Below the pieces are notes generated by a model that worked only from the letters and a program-made list of their open reading frames with translations, was not told the DNA's origin and ran no database searches. A stretch of DNA of 64,000 nt, from NCBI RefSeq assembly GCF_007833215.1, contig NZ_CP042239.1, forward strand, positions 2,664,001 to 2,728,000. Reading direction: 5' to 3'. Within the stretch, counting starts at the first letter, position 1; every line of letters starts with the position of its first letter. This DNA is from Sphingomonas suaedae (GTDB lineage Bacteria; Pseudomonadota; Alphaproteobacteria; Sphingomonadales; Sphingomonadaceae). Of this stretch, positions 17,584 through 27,084 are shown in pieces. The position numbers were made by a program, and so were the translations under genes.

Positions 17584-18647
17584 TATGAACGGACTCGGCT
17601 GCGGGCAGGATTCTTCCACGAAAGACGAATGGTGCCGCCCTGTTCCCGCTCCGCGCGAAGCGGATAAAGGGTGGACAGCGCGGCGACGAAATCCTCCTGG
17701 TCCGCAGTGGGGAAGATGCCGCTCACCTTCAACGCTGCGACGTCCGGATCATCCACCACCAATTGCAGCTGGGAATAGCGGTTCACTTCCTTGATCGCGT
17801 CGCCCAGCATGTCGTTCCGAAAGATCAGCACGCCACGGTTCCACGCGGTCTCGCGCTCGACGTCCGCCGCCGAGACCTCGACGGCTTCGGCCCCTTCCGT
17901 CAGCAATTGCTGGCCCGGCTGCAGGTCCGTGCGCGCCAATGCGGGGATGATGCGGCTCAATCCCTTCGGATTGACGGGGGCGACGCGTACATGGCCCTCG
18001 ACAAGCAGAACCTTGACCTGTCCATCCTGCCGGATCTGCACATCGAACGCGGTGCCGAGCGCGGTCACCTGGCGGTTCCGCGCCGACACGACAAAGGGGC
18101 GATCGGCGTCCTTGGCGACGTTGAACATTGCCTGCCCCTGCAGCAGGCGGACATCGCGACGGTCGGGCGAGAAGCGAACTTCGATCAACGAGCCCGTATT
18201 CAGCGTCACGCTGGACCCGTCGCCCAGGATCACGTCGCGCCGTTGCCCGATCGCGGTCGCGTACCGCTGTACATGTTCCGTCGCGGCCGGGGCGGCGGCG
18301 TTCGGATCGAGACGCGACATCCCGTCAAATGCGACGATCAGGGCAAGGCTTGCCGCGATCGCCGAGGTTACACCCCATTTGCGACGCCGTCGCCCGTTCT
18401 GCTGACGCGCCATGTCCAGCGCCTGCAGGCGCATCTCGCGGATTTCCGGCATCGTTGCGAAACCACCGACCTGATCGTCACGCCGCACGACCTCGCGCCA
18501 GGCGCGCTGATTGGCCTCCTCTTTCAGCCATTGAGCGAACCGCTCGTCGCTCGCGAAACCGGCGGGATTAAGCCGACGACGCGCCGCCCACCAAATCGCC
18601 GCTTCCTGCGCATTTTCGGGGGGGCGTCGGATCGCGGAAAGGTTCAT
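17583..18647 (-). CDS. fecR: FecR-family anti-sigma factor
   Basis: Inner-membrane signal transducer of 354 residues. The N-terminal cytoplasmic domain (DUF4880-like: AAIWWAARRRLNPAGFASDERFAQWL) binds the sigma factor. A single membrane helix lies near residues 90-105 (GVTSAIAASLALIVAF). The periplasmic FecR domain contains GQRRDVILGDGSSVTLNTGS and VTALGTAFDVQI, followed by a DUF4974-like C-terminal repeat (NDMLGDAIKEVNRYSQLQLVV). In known systems the periplasmic part contacts the receptor's STN domain. The start is fixed by an ATGA overlap with the sigma gene stop, so the two proteins are translationally coupled. Confidence 0.93.
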   Translation of the reverse strand: MNLSAIRRPPENAQEAAIWWAARRRLNPAGFASDERFAQWLKEEANQRAWREVVRRDDQVGGFATMPEIREMRLQALDMARQQNGRRRRKWGVTSAIAASLALIVAFDGMSRLDPNAAAPAATEHVQRYATAIGQRRDVILGDGSSVTLNTGSLIEVRFSPDRRDVRLLQGQAMFNVAKDADRPFVVSARNRQVTALGTAFDVQIRQDGQVKVLLVEGHVRVAPVNPKGLSRIIPALARTDLQPGQQLLTEGAEAVEVSAADVERETAWNRGVLIFRNDMLGDAIKEVNRYSQLQLVVDDPDVAALKVSGIFPTADQEDFVAALSTLYPLRAEREQGGTIRLSWKNPARSRVRS

Positions 18648-19168
18648 GGCAGTTCCTCCCGCAATGCGGCGAGAACCCTGCTGATATCCTTTTCGATCTG
18701 GCGTTGTGAAAGGCCGAGAAACGCCGCGATCTCACGCCCCGTCATTTCCTCGAACCGGTTGAGAATGAACACCATACGGGGGCGCTCCGGCAGAGCCTCC
18801 AATATTCTGAGAAAGCGGCTGTAACTGTCCTTGCCGATCATCTCGCGTTCGGGCGATATCTCGTCGATCAGCCTTCCCAGCGGATCGGCGAACCCTTCGC
18901 CCTGAATATCCGGCCGAACGGTGCGGCGGCGCGACCGGTCGCGCAGCAAATTGGTCGCGACCTGAAAGACATAGCCCTCGATATTCTCGATCGCGTCGCC
19001 ATCGGACCGGCGGGCCAGCGACGCGAACACATCCTGCGTCAGGTCATCCGCCTCGGCGCGATCCCTCACCCGGCGCAGGAAAAAGGCATGTACCGCCCGC
19101 TCATAGCGCAAGGCGATCGATGCAACGTCGTGCCGGTTATCGGCGGGTTGGCGGATCTGGGCGCACAT
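18644..19168 (-). CDS. ECF RNA polymerase sigma factor, FecI-type
   Basis: Extracytoplasmic-function sigma factor of 174 residues. Region 2 is about residues 18-85 (YERAVHAFFLRRVRDRAEADDLTQDVF, then YVFQVATNLLRDRSRRR) and region 4 about 120-170 (LPERPRMVFILNRFEEMTGREIAAFLGLSQRQIEKDISRVLAAL). There is no long C-terminal extension. The ATG at 19168 has AGGAGG 7 bases upstream; the in-frame GTG at 19186 would run through that site. With fecR overlapping and an STN-domain TBDT next, this is a typical cell-surface-signalling set. The GGAAAATA found in the candidate TBDT promoter recurs upstream of this gene at 19217-19224, but without the same spacing to a -10 element. Confidence 0.93.
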   Translation of the reverse strand: MCAQIRQPADNRHDVASIALRYERAVHAFFLRRVRDRAEADDLTQDVFASLARRSDGDAIENIEGYVFQVATNLLRDRSRRRTVRPDIQGEGFADPLGRLIDEISPEREMIGKDSYSRFLRILEALPERPRMVFILNRFEEMTGREIAAFLGLSQRQIEKDISRVLAALREELP

Positions 19169-19282
19169 GCTGGGTCCTCCTAGCACTAGACGCAGCGATC
19201 CGGCTGTTCCGAACTATATTTTCCCCGATACCGATACCCGCCGCCCGCGCCATTTCTCTCCCCCTTGCGGCGAACAGGCGTT

Positions 19283-19873
19283 ATGGCACGCGCCATGGCT
19301 GATGATCCTTTTGCGCTGTTCGATAGCTGGTATCGCGAAGCCCGTGCGAGCGAACCCAATGATTCCAATGCGATGGCATTGGCCACTGTCGGCGCCGACG
19401 GCCAGCCTTCGGTGCGGATGGTGCTGCTCAAGGGCCACGGGCCGGGCGGATTCGTCTTCTATACCAATGGCGAGAGCCGCAAGGCGGGCGAGCTGGCGGT
19501 GACACCGCGTGCTGCGTTGCTGTTTCACTGGAAATCATTGCGCCGCCAGATCCGGATCGAGGGGCCGGTGAGCTCGGTCTCGGCGGCCGAGTCCGACACC
19601 TATTTCGCTTCACGCAGCCGCGATTCGCAGCTCGGCGCCTGGGCGAGCGATCAGTCGCGGCCGCTGCCTGATCGCGCGACGTTCGAGGCGCGGTACGAGG
19701 CGGCGCGCCAACGGTTCGAGGGCGGCGACGTCCCGCGTCCGCCGCATTGGGGCGGCTATCGCGTGACGCCCGAGCGGATCGAATTCTGGATGGACCGCGA
19801 ACACCGGCTGCACGAGCGGCGCGTATTCACCCGCACTGCCAGCGGCTGGGACGAGGGGCTGCTATACCCGTGA
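19283..19873 (+). CDS. pdxH: Pyridoxamine 5'-phosphate oxidase
   Basis: FMN-dependent PNP/PMP oxidase, last step of pyridoxal 5'-phosphate synthesis; 196 residues, close to the family norm. Diagnostic segments are PNDSNAMALATVGADGQPSVRMVLLKG, GGFVFYTNGESRKAGEL, ALLFHWKSLRRQIRIEG and the C-terminal PHWGGYRVTPERIEFW and LHERRVFTR. The ATG at 19283 has AGG close upstream; ATG at 19295 also fits. It is divergent from the ECF sigma gene, and its stop overlaps the GTG start of the CDF exporter (GTGA). Confidence 0.96.
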   Translation: MARAMADDPFALFDSWYREARASEPNDSNAMALATVGADGQPSVRMVLLKGHGPGGFVFYTNGESRKAGELAVTPRAALLFHWKSLRRQIRIEGPVSSVSAAESDTYFASRSRDSQLGAWASDQSRPLPDRATFEARYEAARQRFEGGDVPRPPHWGGYRVTPERIEFWMDREHRLHERRVFTRTASGWDEGLLYP

Positions 19874-20790
19874 GCGCAACGCCGACCCGCGCCGCGATGG
19901 CCAGCGTCGCCGCAGCGATGCTGCTCGGCGCGCTCAAGGGCTATGCCGCCTGGACGACCGGATCGGTGGCGATGCTCGCCAGCCTCGCCGACAGCCTGCT
20001 CGATCTCGTCGCGTCGCTGGTGACGCTGGCGGGGGTGCGGATCGCTGCGCAGCCGGCCGATGCCAATCACCGTTTCGGCCATGGCAAGGCCGAGGCGCTG
20101 GCGGCGCTGTTCCAGGTGGTGCTGATCTCGGTCTCGGCCACCTTCATCGCGGTGCGCGCGGTCGAGCGGTTCGCGAGCGGCGAACTGGCGGCCGATCCGG
20201 AGGCGGGCATCGCAGTCTCGGTCGCCGCGATTCTCGTCACGCTGGCGCTCACCGCCTATCAGGCGCGCGCCATCGCCGCGAGCGGATCGATCGCGATCCG
20301 CACCGACCGGCTCCACTATCAGTCGGACCTGCTGCTCAACAGCGGGGTGATCGCCGCTTTGGTGCTCGAATCGATCGTCGGGCTGCGCGGCGCGGACCCG
20401 GTATTCGGGATCGGCATCGCCCTGTGGCTGCTATGGGGCGCCTGGCGCGCGGCGAGCGACGCCATCGGGCAGCTGATGGACCGCGAATGGCCGGACGAAA
20501 AGCGCCGTGCCTTTGTCGCGGTGGCGGCGCAGATGCCGGGGTTCGAAAGCCTGCACGACCTGCGCACCCGCACCAGCGGGTCGCAGGATTTCGCGCAGTT
20601 CCATGTTCACATCCCGGGCGCGATGAGCGTTGCGGAGGCGCATGACGTGGTAGAGGCGCTCGAACACCGTCTCGCCGCCGAGTTTCCGGAGACCGAGATT
20701 CTCATCCATGTCGACCCGGTCGGACAGGTCGACCGGCCCGGCGATCCGCTGCGCGAGGCGGACGAGCTGGGCCCCATCAAGGACGCATGA
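19870..20790 (+). CDS. Cation diffusion facilitator (FieF-like metal exporter)
   Basis: Inner-membrane divalent metal/proton antiporter of the CDF family, 306 residues. The transmembrane metal site is given by LASLADSLLDLV (Asp in TM2) and TDRLHYQSDLLLN (HxxxD in TM5). The cytoplasmic HRFGHGKAEAL loop and a C-terminal ferredoxin-like domain (LHDLRTRTSGSQDFAQFHVHIPG) match the FieF branch, which exports Fe(II) or Zn(II); the exact metal is inferred. The start is GTG at 19870, whose GTGA overlaps the pdxH stop, with GAGGGG upstream. Its own stop overlaps the next gene. Confidence 0.93.
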   Translation: MSATPTRAAMASVAAAMLLGALKGYAAWTTGSVAMLASLADSLLDLVASLVTLAGVRIAAQPADANHRFGHGKAEALAALFQVVLISVSATFIAVRAVERFASGELAADPEAGIAVSVAAILVTLALTAYQARAIAASGSIAIRTDRLHYQSDLLLNSGVIAALVLESIVGLRGADPVFGIGIALWLLWGAWRAASDAIGQLMDREWPDEKRRAFVAVAAQMPGFESLHDLRTRTSGSQDFAQFHVHIPGAMSVAEAHDVVEALEHRLAAEFPETEILIHVDPVGQVDRPGDPLREADELGPIKDA

Positions 20791-21587
20791 TGCAATTGCC
20801 CTTTGCCCAGATCGATGCCTTTGCCGACCGGCCGTTCACGGGGAATCAGGCGGCGGTGATGCCGCTCGACGCTTGGCTCGACGATGCGATGCTGCAGGCG
20901 ATCGCCGAAGAGAACAACCTGGCCGAGACCGCCTTCCTCGTGCCCGACGCGAGTGGCGCGGCGGACTATGAGCTGCGCTGGTTCACCCCGGCGGTCGAGG
21001 TGGCGCTGTGCGGCCATGCGACGCTGGCGAGCGGGCATTATCTCCTCTCGCGCGATGCGGCGCTGAGCGAAGTCCGCTTTCGCACGCGGCGCGCCGGCAT
21101 CCTGTCGGTCGCGCGTGAGGGCGAAGGCTATGCGATGGCGCTGCCCGCCTATCCGCCCGTGCCCGCGGACGTTCCGGGACTGCGCGCCGCGCTGGGGCTG
21201 GCGGAGGATCAGGGGAAGACGCTGCGGCATCCCAACGGCTACGACCTCATGGTGCTCGACAGCGAAGCGGCGGTGCGCGCCCTCACGCCCGATTTCCGCG
21301 CGCTGGCGGCAATCGGCGATACGCTCAACATCGTCACCGCGCCGGGGGAGGAGACCGATGTCGTCAGCCGCGTCTTCGCCCCTGCGGCGGGGATCGACGA
21401 GGACCCGGTGACCGGGTCGGCCCACTGCGTACTCACCCCCTATTGGGCGGCACGGCTGGGCCGCACGCGCTTCACCGCATTCCAGGCAAGCGCGCGCGGC
21501 GGGCATGTCGCGTGCGAGGCGGCGCGCGATCAGGTGATGCTGCGCGGCCGCTGCGTCACCGTGATCGAAGGGACGTTCTACCTGTAG
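20787..21587 (+). CDS. PhzF-family isomerase
   Basis: PhzF-like protein of 266 residues. The family has two related halves and isomerises substrates through a conserved acid, here the Glu in NNLAETAFLV (about residue 47). Other motifs are IDAFADRPFTGNQAAVM, LRWFTPAVEVALCGHATLASGHYL, EDPVTGSAHCVL and GRTRFTAFQASARGG. The physiological substrate of most family members is unknown, and no phenazine genes are nearby, so no pathway is claimed. ATG-ATG at 20787/20790 overlaps the stop of the CDF gene, so the two are probably co-translated with pdxH. It ends 3 bases before the convergent ybbP. Confidence 0.9.
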   Translation: MMQLPFAQIDAFADRPFTGNQAAVMPLDAWLDDAMLQAIAEENNLAETAFLVPDASGAADYELRWFTPAVEVALCGHATLASGHYLLSRDAALSEVRFRTRRAGILSVAREGEGYAMALPAYPPVPADVPGLRAALGLAEDQGKTLRHPNGYDLMVLDSEAAVRALTPDFRALAAIGDTLNIVTAPGEETDVVSRVFAPAAGIDEDPVTGSAHCVLTPYWAARLGRTRFTAFQASARGGHVACEAARDQVMLRGRCVTVIEGTFYL

Positions 21588-21590
21588 CGC

Positions 21591-24119
21591 CTACAGCCGC
21601 CGCAACGCCTGCGCCGCGCGGACCGACAGCAGCGGCAGCGAACCGAGCAGGCCGATGCCGAGCGTCAGCAGCGTGCCCGCGCCTAGCGTCGCGAGCACGA
21701 TTCCCCAGTCGGGCGCCCAGCCGAATTCGAACACGCCGGTGATGACGTACCAGCCCGCCAGCCCGCCCAGGCCCAGCGCGAGCAGCGCCAGCGTCGCGGC
21801 GAGCAGCGCATATTCCAGCGCCTGCGCACCCAGGATCTGCCAGCGCGTCGCGCCCAATGTCTTCAGGATCACGCTGTCATAGGTGCGCGCATGGCGCGAC
21901 GCCGCGATCGCCCCGACCAGCACCGCGATCCCGGCCAGGATCGCGACCGATGTCGAAATCAGGATCGCGGTCGCCATCTGGTCGAGGATCGCGCGCACCT
22001 GCCCCACCACCTCGCTGATCGCGATGATCGAGGCCGAGGGGAAGGCGCCGAGCAGCGCGCGCGACACCTTGCCCTCGTTGGCGTCGTCCATCTCGATCGT
22101 CGCGGTCAGGCTGTGCGGCGCGGCGGCAAGCGTGCTGGGCGAGAAGACGAGGACATAGTTGAACCCCATCGTGTCCCAGTTGACCTGGCGCAGCGAGGCG
22201 ATCTTCGCCTCGATCTCGCGGCCGAGGATGCTGACGGTAAGCGTGTCGCCGACCCCGACCTTCAAGATCGCCGCCGCCTCGCGGTCGAGCGAGACCAGCG
22301 GGAGACCGGCATAGTCGCGCGGCCACCACTGGCCCGCCACCAGATCGCTGCCTTGCGGCAGCACGTCGGAATAGGTGACACCGCGCTCGCCGCGAAGGAA
22401 CCACGCGCCCTCCGGCAGCTCGGCGAGGTCGGCGACACGCTGGCCACCGAACGCGGTGATCGTGCCGCGCAGCGATGGGACGATGTTGAGCTTCGCCTCG
22501 GGCGCCGCGCGCTTCACCGTCGCGACGAAACGCTCGCGCGCGTCGGAGGGGATATCGAGCACGAACTGGTTGGGCGCGCGCTGCGGCACCGCGCGATCGA
22601 TCTCGGCGTTAAGGCTGGTCTGGATCGCCGCCAGCGTGACGAACAAGGTGAGCGCGAGGCCGAGCGCGATGACCAGCGCGACGGTCTGCGCGCCGGGACG
22701 ATGGAGGTTGGCAAGCGCGAGGCGCAGCAGCGGGCGGCGCGGGCGCGGGAGCCGCGCGGCGATCCGCCGGACCAACGCGCCAATGCCGAGCAGCACGAGC
22801 AGCACCGCCGCGACCGCGCCGAGCACCGCGGCGGCGAAGATCGGCTCGCGCGCGGTGACAAGCGCCAGCGTGACGACCAGCGCCCCCGCCGCCGCGACCT
22901 GCAGCGCGGTGCGGCGGTCGACGCGGCGCCCGTCCTCGACCCCGCTGCGCAGCTGCGCCGCGGCGGGATGGGTGCGCGCGCGGGCGAGCGGGGGCAGCGC
23001 AAAGGCGAACGCGATCAGCACGCCATAGGCGGCGCTGGTCGCGAGCGGGAGCGGATAGATGCCGAGTCCCGGCGCGACGGGGAGCAGGTCGCCCGCCAGC
23101 GCGACGAACGCGATCGGCAGCAGCGCGCCGATGACCAGCCCGACGCCCACCGCCAGCGCGGTCGCCGCGGCGATCTGGAGCAGATAGATGCGCGAGATAT
23201 CGGTCGAGGTGGCGCCCAGGATCTTGAGCGTCGCGATGCTCCCGCGCTTCTGCCCGAGATAGGAGGCGACGCCGTTGCTGACGCCGATCCCCGCGATCAC
23301 CAGCGCGGCGAGGCCGATCAGCGAGAGGAACTGCCCCATCCGCTCGAAGAAGCGCACCGCGCCGGGGGCCGCACGGTCGCGATCCTTATATTCCCAGCCG
23401 GCATTGGGGAACTTCGCCTTGAGGCCCTCGACCGCGGCTTCGGGATCGACGCCGGGATTGAGGCGGATGCGGTATTTGGTTTCGTAGAGCGCGCCCGGCT
23501 GGATCAGCCCGGTACGCGCAAAGCCCGCGCGCGAGACGATCGCGACCGGACCGAGGGTGAAGCCCTCCCCCACCCGGTCGGGTTCGTCGGCGATGATCGC
23601 GGCGACGCGGAAATCGGCCTCGCCATAGCGGAGCGTATCGCCGGGCTGGAGCAGCAGCCGTTCGGACAATGCGCGACCGATCAGCGCGGCATCGGGCGCC
23701 AGCGGGCGGTATGCTCCGGTTTCCAGCGTCAGCGTGCCGTAGAGCGGATAGGCCGAATCGACGCCCTTGAGCTCCGTCAGCACCGCATCGGGCGCGCCAG
23801 CAATCGGCGTCGTGCGGCGGGCCATCGCGCGCGTGCGAATCGTGTCGCTCACCGTGCCGAGCTGCGCCAGCGCAGCGCGTTCGGCAGCGGAGAGCTGGCG
23901 CTGCGTCATCGCCACCTCGACATCGCCGCCGAGCAGAATTTGCCCCCGTGCGGAGATTTCCGAGGTGATCGACGCGGTCAGGCTGCCGATCGTCGCCAGC
24001 GTCGCGACACCGAGAAACAGGCACACGAGGAGCAGCCGCAGCCCGCGAAAGCCCGAATGCAGGTCGCGACGCGCGATGCTCCAGCTTGCGCGCCAGCCGA
24101 GTGAAGTTGCGCCGCTCAA
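21591..24119 (-). CDS. ybbP: ABC transporter permease, FtsX-like (YbbP family)
   Basis: Membrane subunit of a YbbA-YbbP ABC transporter, 842 residues. An N-terminal helix (LRLLLVCLFLGVATLATIG) is followed by a MacB-type periplasmic domain, then two FtsX permease blocks (LSLIGLAALVIAGIGVSNGVASYL and ISTSVAILAGIAVLVGAIAASRHARTYDSVILKTLGATR, split by a second soluble domain). This duplicated layout is that of E. coli YbbP. The start is TTG at 24119, forming a TTGA overlap with the ybbA stop. The role is unsettled in the literature; an involvement in envelope lipid or lipoprotein handling is often assumed. Confidence 0.9.
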   Translation of the reverse strand: MSGATSLGWRASWSIARRDLHSGFRGLRLLLVCLFLGVATLATIGSLTASITSEISARGQILLGGDVEVAMTQRQLSAAERAALAQLGTVSDTIRTRAMARRTTPIAGAPDAVLTELKGVDSAYPLYGTLTLETGAYRPLAPDAALIGRALSERLLLQPGDTLRYGEADFRVAAIIADEPDRVGEGFTLGPVAIVSRAGFARTGLIQPGALYETKYRIRLNPGVDPEAAVEGLKAKFPNAGWEYKDRDRAAPGAVRFFERMGQFLSLIGLAALVIAGIGVSNGVASYLGQKRGSIATLKILGATSTDISRIYLLQIAAATALAVGVGLVIGALLPIAFVALAGDLLPVAPGLGIYPLPLATSAAYGVLIAFAFALPPLARARTHPAAAQLRSGVEDGRRVDRRTALQVAAAGALVVTLALVTAREPIFAAAVLGAVAAVLLVLLGIGALVRRIAARLPRPRRPLLRLALANLHRPGAQTVALVIALGLALTLFVTLAAIQTSLNAEIDRAVPQRAPNQFVLDIPSDARERFVATVKRAAPEAKLNIVPSLRGTITAFGGQRVADLAELPEGAWFLRGERGVTYSDVLPQGSDLVAGQWWPRDYAGLPLVSLDREAAAILKVGVGDTLTVSILGREIEAKIASLRQVNWDTMGFNYVLVFSPSTLAAAPHSLTATIEMDDANEGKVSRALLGAFPSASIIAISEVVGQVRAILDQMATAILISTSVAILAGIAVLVGAIAASRHARTYDSVILKTLGATRWQILGAQALEYALLAATLALLALGLGGLAGWYVITGVFEFGWAPDWGIVLATLGAGTLLTLGIGLLGSLPLLSVRAAQALRRL

Positions 24120-24814
24120 GCTGCGTCGTCCGACACGATCAGCCCGTCGCGCATCGTCAGCACGCGGTCGCAGCGCTGCGCCAGCGCCGGATCATGGGTG
24201 ATGATGAGCAACGTCGCGCCCGCCGCGCGCTGGCGGTCGAACAACAGGTCGACGATCGCGCCGCTGGTGGTGCCGTCGAGATTGCCGGTCGGTTCGTCGG
24301 CGAAGATGATCTGGGGACGCCCGGCGACAGCGCGCGCGATGGCGACGCGCTGCTGCTCGCCGCCCGACAATTGCACCGGATAATGGGTCAGGCGATGGCC
24401 GAGGCCGACCGCTTCCAGCTCCGCCTGCGCGCGCGCGAAGGCGTCGGGCGCCCCGGCGAGTTCGAGCGGCACCGCGACATTTTCGAGCGCGGTCATGGTC
24501 GGGAGCAGGTGGAACGCCTGAAGGACGATGCCCACGCGCCCGCGGCGTGCGAGCGCCAGCCCGTCCTCGTCCAGCCTGTCATAGGCGACCCCCGCAACGC
24601 TGACCGTTCCACCGCTCGCGCGCTCGAGGCCGGAGAGGATCGCCATCAGCGACGATTTGCCCGACCCCGACGGCCCCAGGATCGCGACGCTGCTTCCCTG
24701 CGCGATATCGAGGTCGATTCCCTTGAGGATGTCGGTGGGTGCCTCGCGCGTGCCGAGCGTCAGGGTGACATTGCGTGCGCGGATTGCGATATCCGCCGCT
24801 GGTTCGATCGACAT
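24116..24814 (-). CDS. ybbA: ABC transporter ATP-binding protein (YbbA family)
   Basis: ATPase subunit for YbbP, 232 residues. Walker A is GPSGSGKSS, the signature LSGGEQQRVAIARA, Walker B IIFADEPTGNLD, and the switch His lies in IITHDPALA. Sequence type is the LolD/MacB/FtsE cluster. The ATG at 24814 starts the conserved region (MSIEPAADIAIRARNV); a start at 24853 would overlap the divergent tesA coding region. The gene pair ybbA-ybbP divergent from tesA reproduces the E. coli arrangement, which supports the assignment. Confidence 0.93.
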   Translation of the reverse strand: MSIEPAADIAIRARNVTLTLGTREAPTDILKGIDLDIAQGSSVAILGPSGSGKSSLMAILSGLERASGGTVSVAGVAYDRLDEDGLALARRGRVGIVLQAFHLLPTMTALENVAVPLELAGAPDAFARAQAELEAVGLGHRLTHYPVQLSGGEQQRVAIARAVAGRPQIIFADEPTGNLDGTTSGAIVDLLFDRQRAAGATLLIITHDPALAQRCDRVLTMRDGLIVSDDAA

Positions 24815-24831
24815 GAGTGGAGACGGGTTCC

Positions 24832-25539
24832 TTGACCAACAGGTTCGTTGCATATGCGGGCGCGGTGCTGCTCCTCCAAGGGCTGGCCGGCTGTTCGGAT
24901 GAGAAAAAGCCCGGAAACGAAACGACCGGACCCGTCACGGCGGCCTCCGAACCCGTCAATGGCGCAGCGGAGATCGCCGACCGCAAGCTGGTGGTGGCCT
25001 TCGGCGACAGCCTCTATGCGGGCTATGGCGTGCTGCCGCAGGAGAGTTTTCCCGCCCGGCTCGAAAAGGCGCTGGCGGCCCGCGGCGTGGCGGCGACCGT
25101 CCGCAATGCCGGGGTTTCGGGCGACACGACCTCGGCCGGATTACGACGCCTCGCCTTCACGCTCGACGGGCTCGACCGCACGCCCGATCTGGTGATGGTG
25201 AACCTTGGCGGCAACGACATGCTGCGCGGCATCGACCCCGCCGAGACGCGCGCCAATCTGACGGCGATCTGCGCGGAGCTGCAGCGGCGCGGCATTCCCA
25301 TCCTGCTCACCGGCATGGTCGCCGCGCCGAACATGGGCCGCGATTATGCCGAGCCGTTCAACGCGATCTATGCCGATCTGGCGAAACGCTATGACGCCGC
25401 GCTTTACCCCTTCTTCCTGGACGGCGTCGTCACGAATCGCGCGCTGATGCTGCCCGATGGAGTTCATCCCAACCCACAGGGGATCGAGGCGATCGTCGAG
25501 AAGGTGACGCCGATCGTCGCGGGAGCGCTCGAACCCTAG
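24832..25539 (+). CDS. tesA: Arylesterase/thioesterase of the GDSL (SGNH) family, lipoprotein
   Basis: TesA-like multifunctional esterase, 235 residues, with a lipoprotein signal peptide ([16 protein letters not shown]) rather than the plain signal peptide of E. coli TesA. SGNH blocks are visible: [13 protein letters not shown] (nucleophile Ser), [14 protein letters not shown] (Gly), [14 protein letters not shown] (Asn) and [13 protein letters not shown] (Asp-x-x-His). The TTG at 24832 is preferred because GGAG lies 9 bases upstream; an in-frame GTG at 24817 has no such site. It is divergent from ybbAP, and its stop codon overlaps the stop of the convergent mnmA in a shared CTAG. Confidence 0.92.
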   Translation: MTNRFVAYAGAVLLLQGLAGCSDEKKPGNETTGPVTAASEPVNGAAEIADRKLVVAFGDSLYAGYGVLPQESFPARLEKALAARGVAATVRNAGVSGDTTSAGLRRLAFTLDGLDRTPDLVMVNLGGNDMLRGIDPAETRANLTAICAELQRRGIPILLTGMVAAPNMGRDYAEPFNAIYADLAKRYDAALYPFFLDGVVTNRALMLPDGVHPNPQGIEAIVEKVTPIVAGALEP

Positions 25540-26693
25540 GCGGGAGCCAGTTCCGCGCGCTCGGTCTCGGCGATCCAGCCGCCGCCCAGCACGCGCTCGC
25601 CAGCGTAGAGCACCGCCGCCTGACCCGGCGCGACGCCATATTCGGGCGTGTCGAACACCACCCGGTCGCCATCGAGCCGGGCGGGCGTGGGGCGCGCCAT
25701 CGAACGGACCTTGGCGGTCAGCGGTCCCTCATGACCCCCGCCGATCCAGTTGAGTCCCTCGATCCGCGCGGCGCGCACCGCGAGCGCGGATTTGGGACCG
25801 ACCACGACCTGTCGGGTCGAAGGGTCGAGCCGGATGACGTAGAGCGGCTCGGGCGTGCCGCCGATCTCGAGCCCACGGCGCTGGCCGACGGTGAAATGGA
25901 TCAGGCCGCGATGCTCGCCGAGCTTCGCGCCGCGTTCATCGACGATATCGCCGCGCGTCTCGGCCTGCGGGCGCAGTTTCTTGACCAGCGAGGCATAGTC
26001 GCCATCGGGGACGAAGCAGATATCCTGGCTGTCGGGCTTTCCCGCCACGCCAAGGCCGATCTCCGCCGCGATCTCGCGCACCCGCGCCTTGGGCAGGCCG
26101 CCCAGCGGAAAGCGCAGGAAATCGAGCTGAGCGCTGGTGGTGGCGAACAGGAAATAGCTCTGGTCGCGCGCCGGATCGGCGCCCTTGTGCAGTTCGGGGC
26201 CGTCGGGGCCGATCGCGCGCTGGACATAATGACCGGTCGCAAGACAATCGGCACCAAGATCGCGTGCGAGCGCGAACAGGTCGGTGAATTTCGGCCCCAT
26301 ATTGCATTTGACGCAGGGGATCGGCGTGCGTCCGGCCAGATAGGTGTCGGCGAAATCGTCGATCACTTGTCCGCGAAAGCTGCTTTCGTGATCGAAGACA
26401 TAATGGGCGATGCCCAGCCGATCGCACACCGCGCGCGCATCGCGGATGTCACGGCCCGCGCAACAGCTTCCGGCACGTCCCACTGCCTCGCCATGGTCGT
26501 AGAGCTGGAGCGTCACCCCGATCGTCTCGGCGCCGGTGCGCGCGGCGAGCGCAGCCACCACCGAACTGTCGACGCCGCCCGACATGGCGACGACGATCCG
26601 CCGCTGCGCAAGCGGCCCTTCGAGCTGGAAATCTCCCGAGAACATCGTGCGCGCACATAGGGGCGCGAAGTCCGCGATGCAAAATTCGCGCAT
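25536..26693 (-). CDS. mnmA: tRNA-specific 2-thiouridylase MnmA
   Basis: Catalyses 2-thiolation of U34 in tRNA Lys, Glu and Gln. 385 residues. The PP-loop ATP site is [16 protein letters not shown]. The first catalytic Cys is in [13 protein letters not shown] and the second in [13 protein letters not shown], with LATGHYVQ and [11 protein letters not shown] between them. The C-terminal barrel includes [13 protein letters not shown]. The ATG at 26693 has AAGGG 7 bases upstream; a start at 26645 (MFSGDFQ), common among relatives, has no visible site, so 16 N-terminal residues are uncertain. Confidence 0.96.
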   Translation of the reverse strand: MREFCIADFAPLCARTMFSGDFQLEGPLAQRRIVVAMSGGVDSSVVAALAARTGAETIGVTLQLYDHGEAVGRAGSCCAGRDIRDARAVCDRLGIAHYVFDHESSFRGQVIDDFADTYLAGRTPIPCVKCNMGPKFTDLFALARDLGADCLATGHYVQRAIGPDGPELHKGADPARDQSYFLFATTSAQLDFLRFPLGGLPKARVREIAAEIGLGVAGKPDSQDICFVPDGDYASLVKKLRPQAETRGDIVDERGAKLGEHRGLIHFTVGQRRGLEIGGTPEPLYVIRLDPSTRQVVVGPKSALAVRAARIEGLNWIGGGHEGPLTAKVRSMARPTPARLDGDRVVFDTPEYGVAPGQAAVLYAGERVLGGGWIAETERAELAPA

Positions 26694-26760
26694 TTACCGG
26701 CCCTTCAACCTTCTTCGCTAAACCGAGTCGGATGGATTCGACCGATGACAGTATGCGTAG

Positions 26761-26985
26761 ATGGATCTGAGCTTCCGATTCGACCGGGACGTGGCGGTAA
26801 CCGCGATCCCCGTACCGCTGGCGGTGTTGCTGGCGGGTGCGGCGGTGCGCCAGTCGGCGGGGCCGACCGCGCGGTTGCAGACGCGGCTGGATCGGTCGGC
26901 GCCCGTAAGTGGGTTGCTCGCCCCGGCGCATGGCGCGTTCAACCTGGCGATGGAAGGCGCGCTAACCCGGTGGAAAGGGCAATGA
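26761..26985 (+). CDS. Small hypothetical protein
   Basis: Possible 74-residue protein between mnmA and sciP. Codons end mostly in G or C, as in the neighbouring genes. It has one moderately hydrophobic stretch (VAVTAIPVPLAVLLAGAAV), too weak to call a membrane helix, and no recognised domain. No convincing ribosome binding site precedes the ATG. A rival frame over the same bases is Gly/Arg-rich and looks like a shadow. Function unknown. Confidence 0.35.
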   Translation: MDLSFRFDRDVAVTAIPVPLAVLLAGAAVRQSAGPTARLQTRLDRSAPVSGLLAPAHGAFNLAMEGALTRWKGQ

Positions 26986-27084
26986 ACGCGGCGTTTACCG
27001 TGCCGCTTAGCCGATGCTCAAGCCCGGACCGTTACGGTCGTCAGAACAAGAAGACGGGGGCCCCCCGCCCTGATCGAGGTGGTA

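Noticed and set aside
20787..21587. Phenazine biosynthesis
   Set aside because: Only a PhzF-family protein is present; none of the other phz genes are nearby and most PhzF-like proteins have other or unknown roles.
21891..24104. A 737-codon plus-strand frame opposite ybbP
   Set aside because: Extremely Arg/Asp/Gln-rich and featureless; ybbP on the other strand has full family motifs.
27000..27084. CtrA box upstream of sciP
   Set aside because: No TTAA-N7-TTAA or close variant was found in the short upstream region.
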